Shown one piece after another: positions 5,161 through 5,188 of a stretch of DNA of 5,188 nt; within the stretch, counting starts at the first letter, position 1, and each line of letters opens with the position of its first letter. Position numbers and translations under genes: made by a program. The stretch is from an uncultured Collinsella sp. (lineage in GTDB: Bacteria > Actinomycetota > Coriobacteriia > Coriobacteriales > Coriobacteriaceae). The notes under the pieces are model-generated. The model had not been told where the DNA came from. It made no database searches and saw only the letters and a program-made list of their open reading frames with translations. Location of the stretch: contig CABUDJ010000097.1 of assembly GCA_902490325.1 (NCBI GenBank), positions 1-5,188 of the forward strand, read 5' to 3'.

Positions 5161-5186
5161 AAGAGGCGGGGCATGCCCCGCCTCTT
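5161..5186. terminator. Perfect 26-base palindrome, probable terminator stem at the window edge
   Basis: AAGAGGCGGGG and CCCCGCCTCTT form an 11-bp GC-rich stem around CATG. The window stops two bases later (CT), so a plus-strand U-tract can be neither seen nor excluded. On the minus strand the stem is followed only by ACACC. Shape and GC content suit an intrinsic terminator, perhaps for a gene outside the window; direction is undecided. Confidence 0.5.
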
Positions 5187-5188
5187 CT

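Larger units (their letters stand above)
4754..5188. other. Intergenic region upstream of the dipeptidase gene
   Basis: About 435 bases without a firm gene. The part from about 4840 to 5050 is clearly AT-rich against GC-rich flanks. It contains the facing 40-base motif copies, two tiny reading frames, a hairpin, a 13-base tandem duplication and a 26-base palindrome, each listed separately. The dipeptidase promoter should lie here on the minus strand, but I found no pair of boxes good enough to call; TACACT at about 4783-4778 is a possible -10 without a matching -35. Confidence 0.7.

Noticed and set aside
5095..5188. Minus-strand frame open from the right edge, ending RATIEAAERASK then stop at 5095
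   Set aside because: The ending looks protein-like, but the frame runs through the perfect palindrome and the 13-base duplication. Only 30 codons are visible, so a real gene end cannot be told from chance.
1..5188. tRNA, rRNA, CRISPR array or transposase gene
   Set aside because: I saw no cloverleaf, rRNA-like block, regularly spaced repeat series or transposase motif on either strand.

Overview
The window looks like chromosomal DNA from a GC-rich actinobacterium of the gut class Coriobacteriia, most likely Collinsella or a close relative. This is inferred from GC-rich codon use, acidic proteins and the mix of genes; no marker gene fixes it. All four solid genes lie on the minus strand, so the window is best read from right to left.

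Right end (about 4754-5188): an intergenic stretch that is much more AT-rich between about 4840 and 5050 than the genes. It holds two copies of a 40-base motif facing each other (4823-4862 on +, 5021-5060 on -), with 24 consecutive identical bases. Each copy opens a tiny reading frame starting MPNMSTV. A long hairpin lies between them (4956-4992). Further right are a 13-base tandem duplication and a perfect 26-base palindrome.

Middle: a peptidase family C69 dipeptidase (4740-3217) whose catalytic cysteine is residue 3 when the start is set by its Shine-Dalgarno site. After a 99-base gap with a possible promoter comes a two-gene operon: a small phasin-like protein (3117-2701) and, 9 bases on, a UbiB/AarF/ABC1 atypical kinase with two C-terminal membrane helices (2692-929). 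A strong intrinsic terminator (877-850) closes it.

Left end: the most interesting part. Just past that terminator are a candidate promoter and a compact cobalamin (vitamin B12) riboswitch aptamer (798-696). A downstream segment is complementary to its L5 loop, and a long hairpin precedes a strong ribosome binding site. The controlled gene (578 to beyond position 1) encodes a secreted protein with a signal peptide and a long Ala/Ser/Thr/Glu-rich linker. A new domain begins just before the window ends and resembles the start of the DUF4430/transcobalamin-like domains of coriobacterial surface proteins. A B12 riboswitch over such a protein suggests a surface cobalamin-capture factor. The riboswitch is read from the sequence; the function of the protein is inferred.
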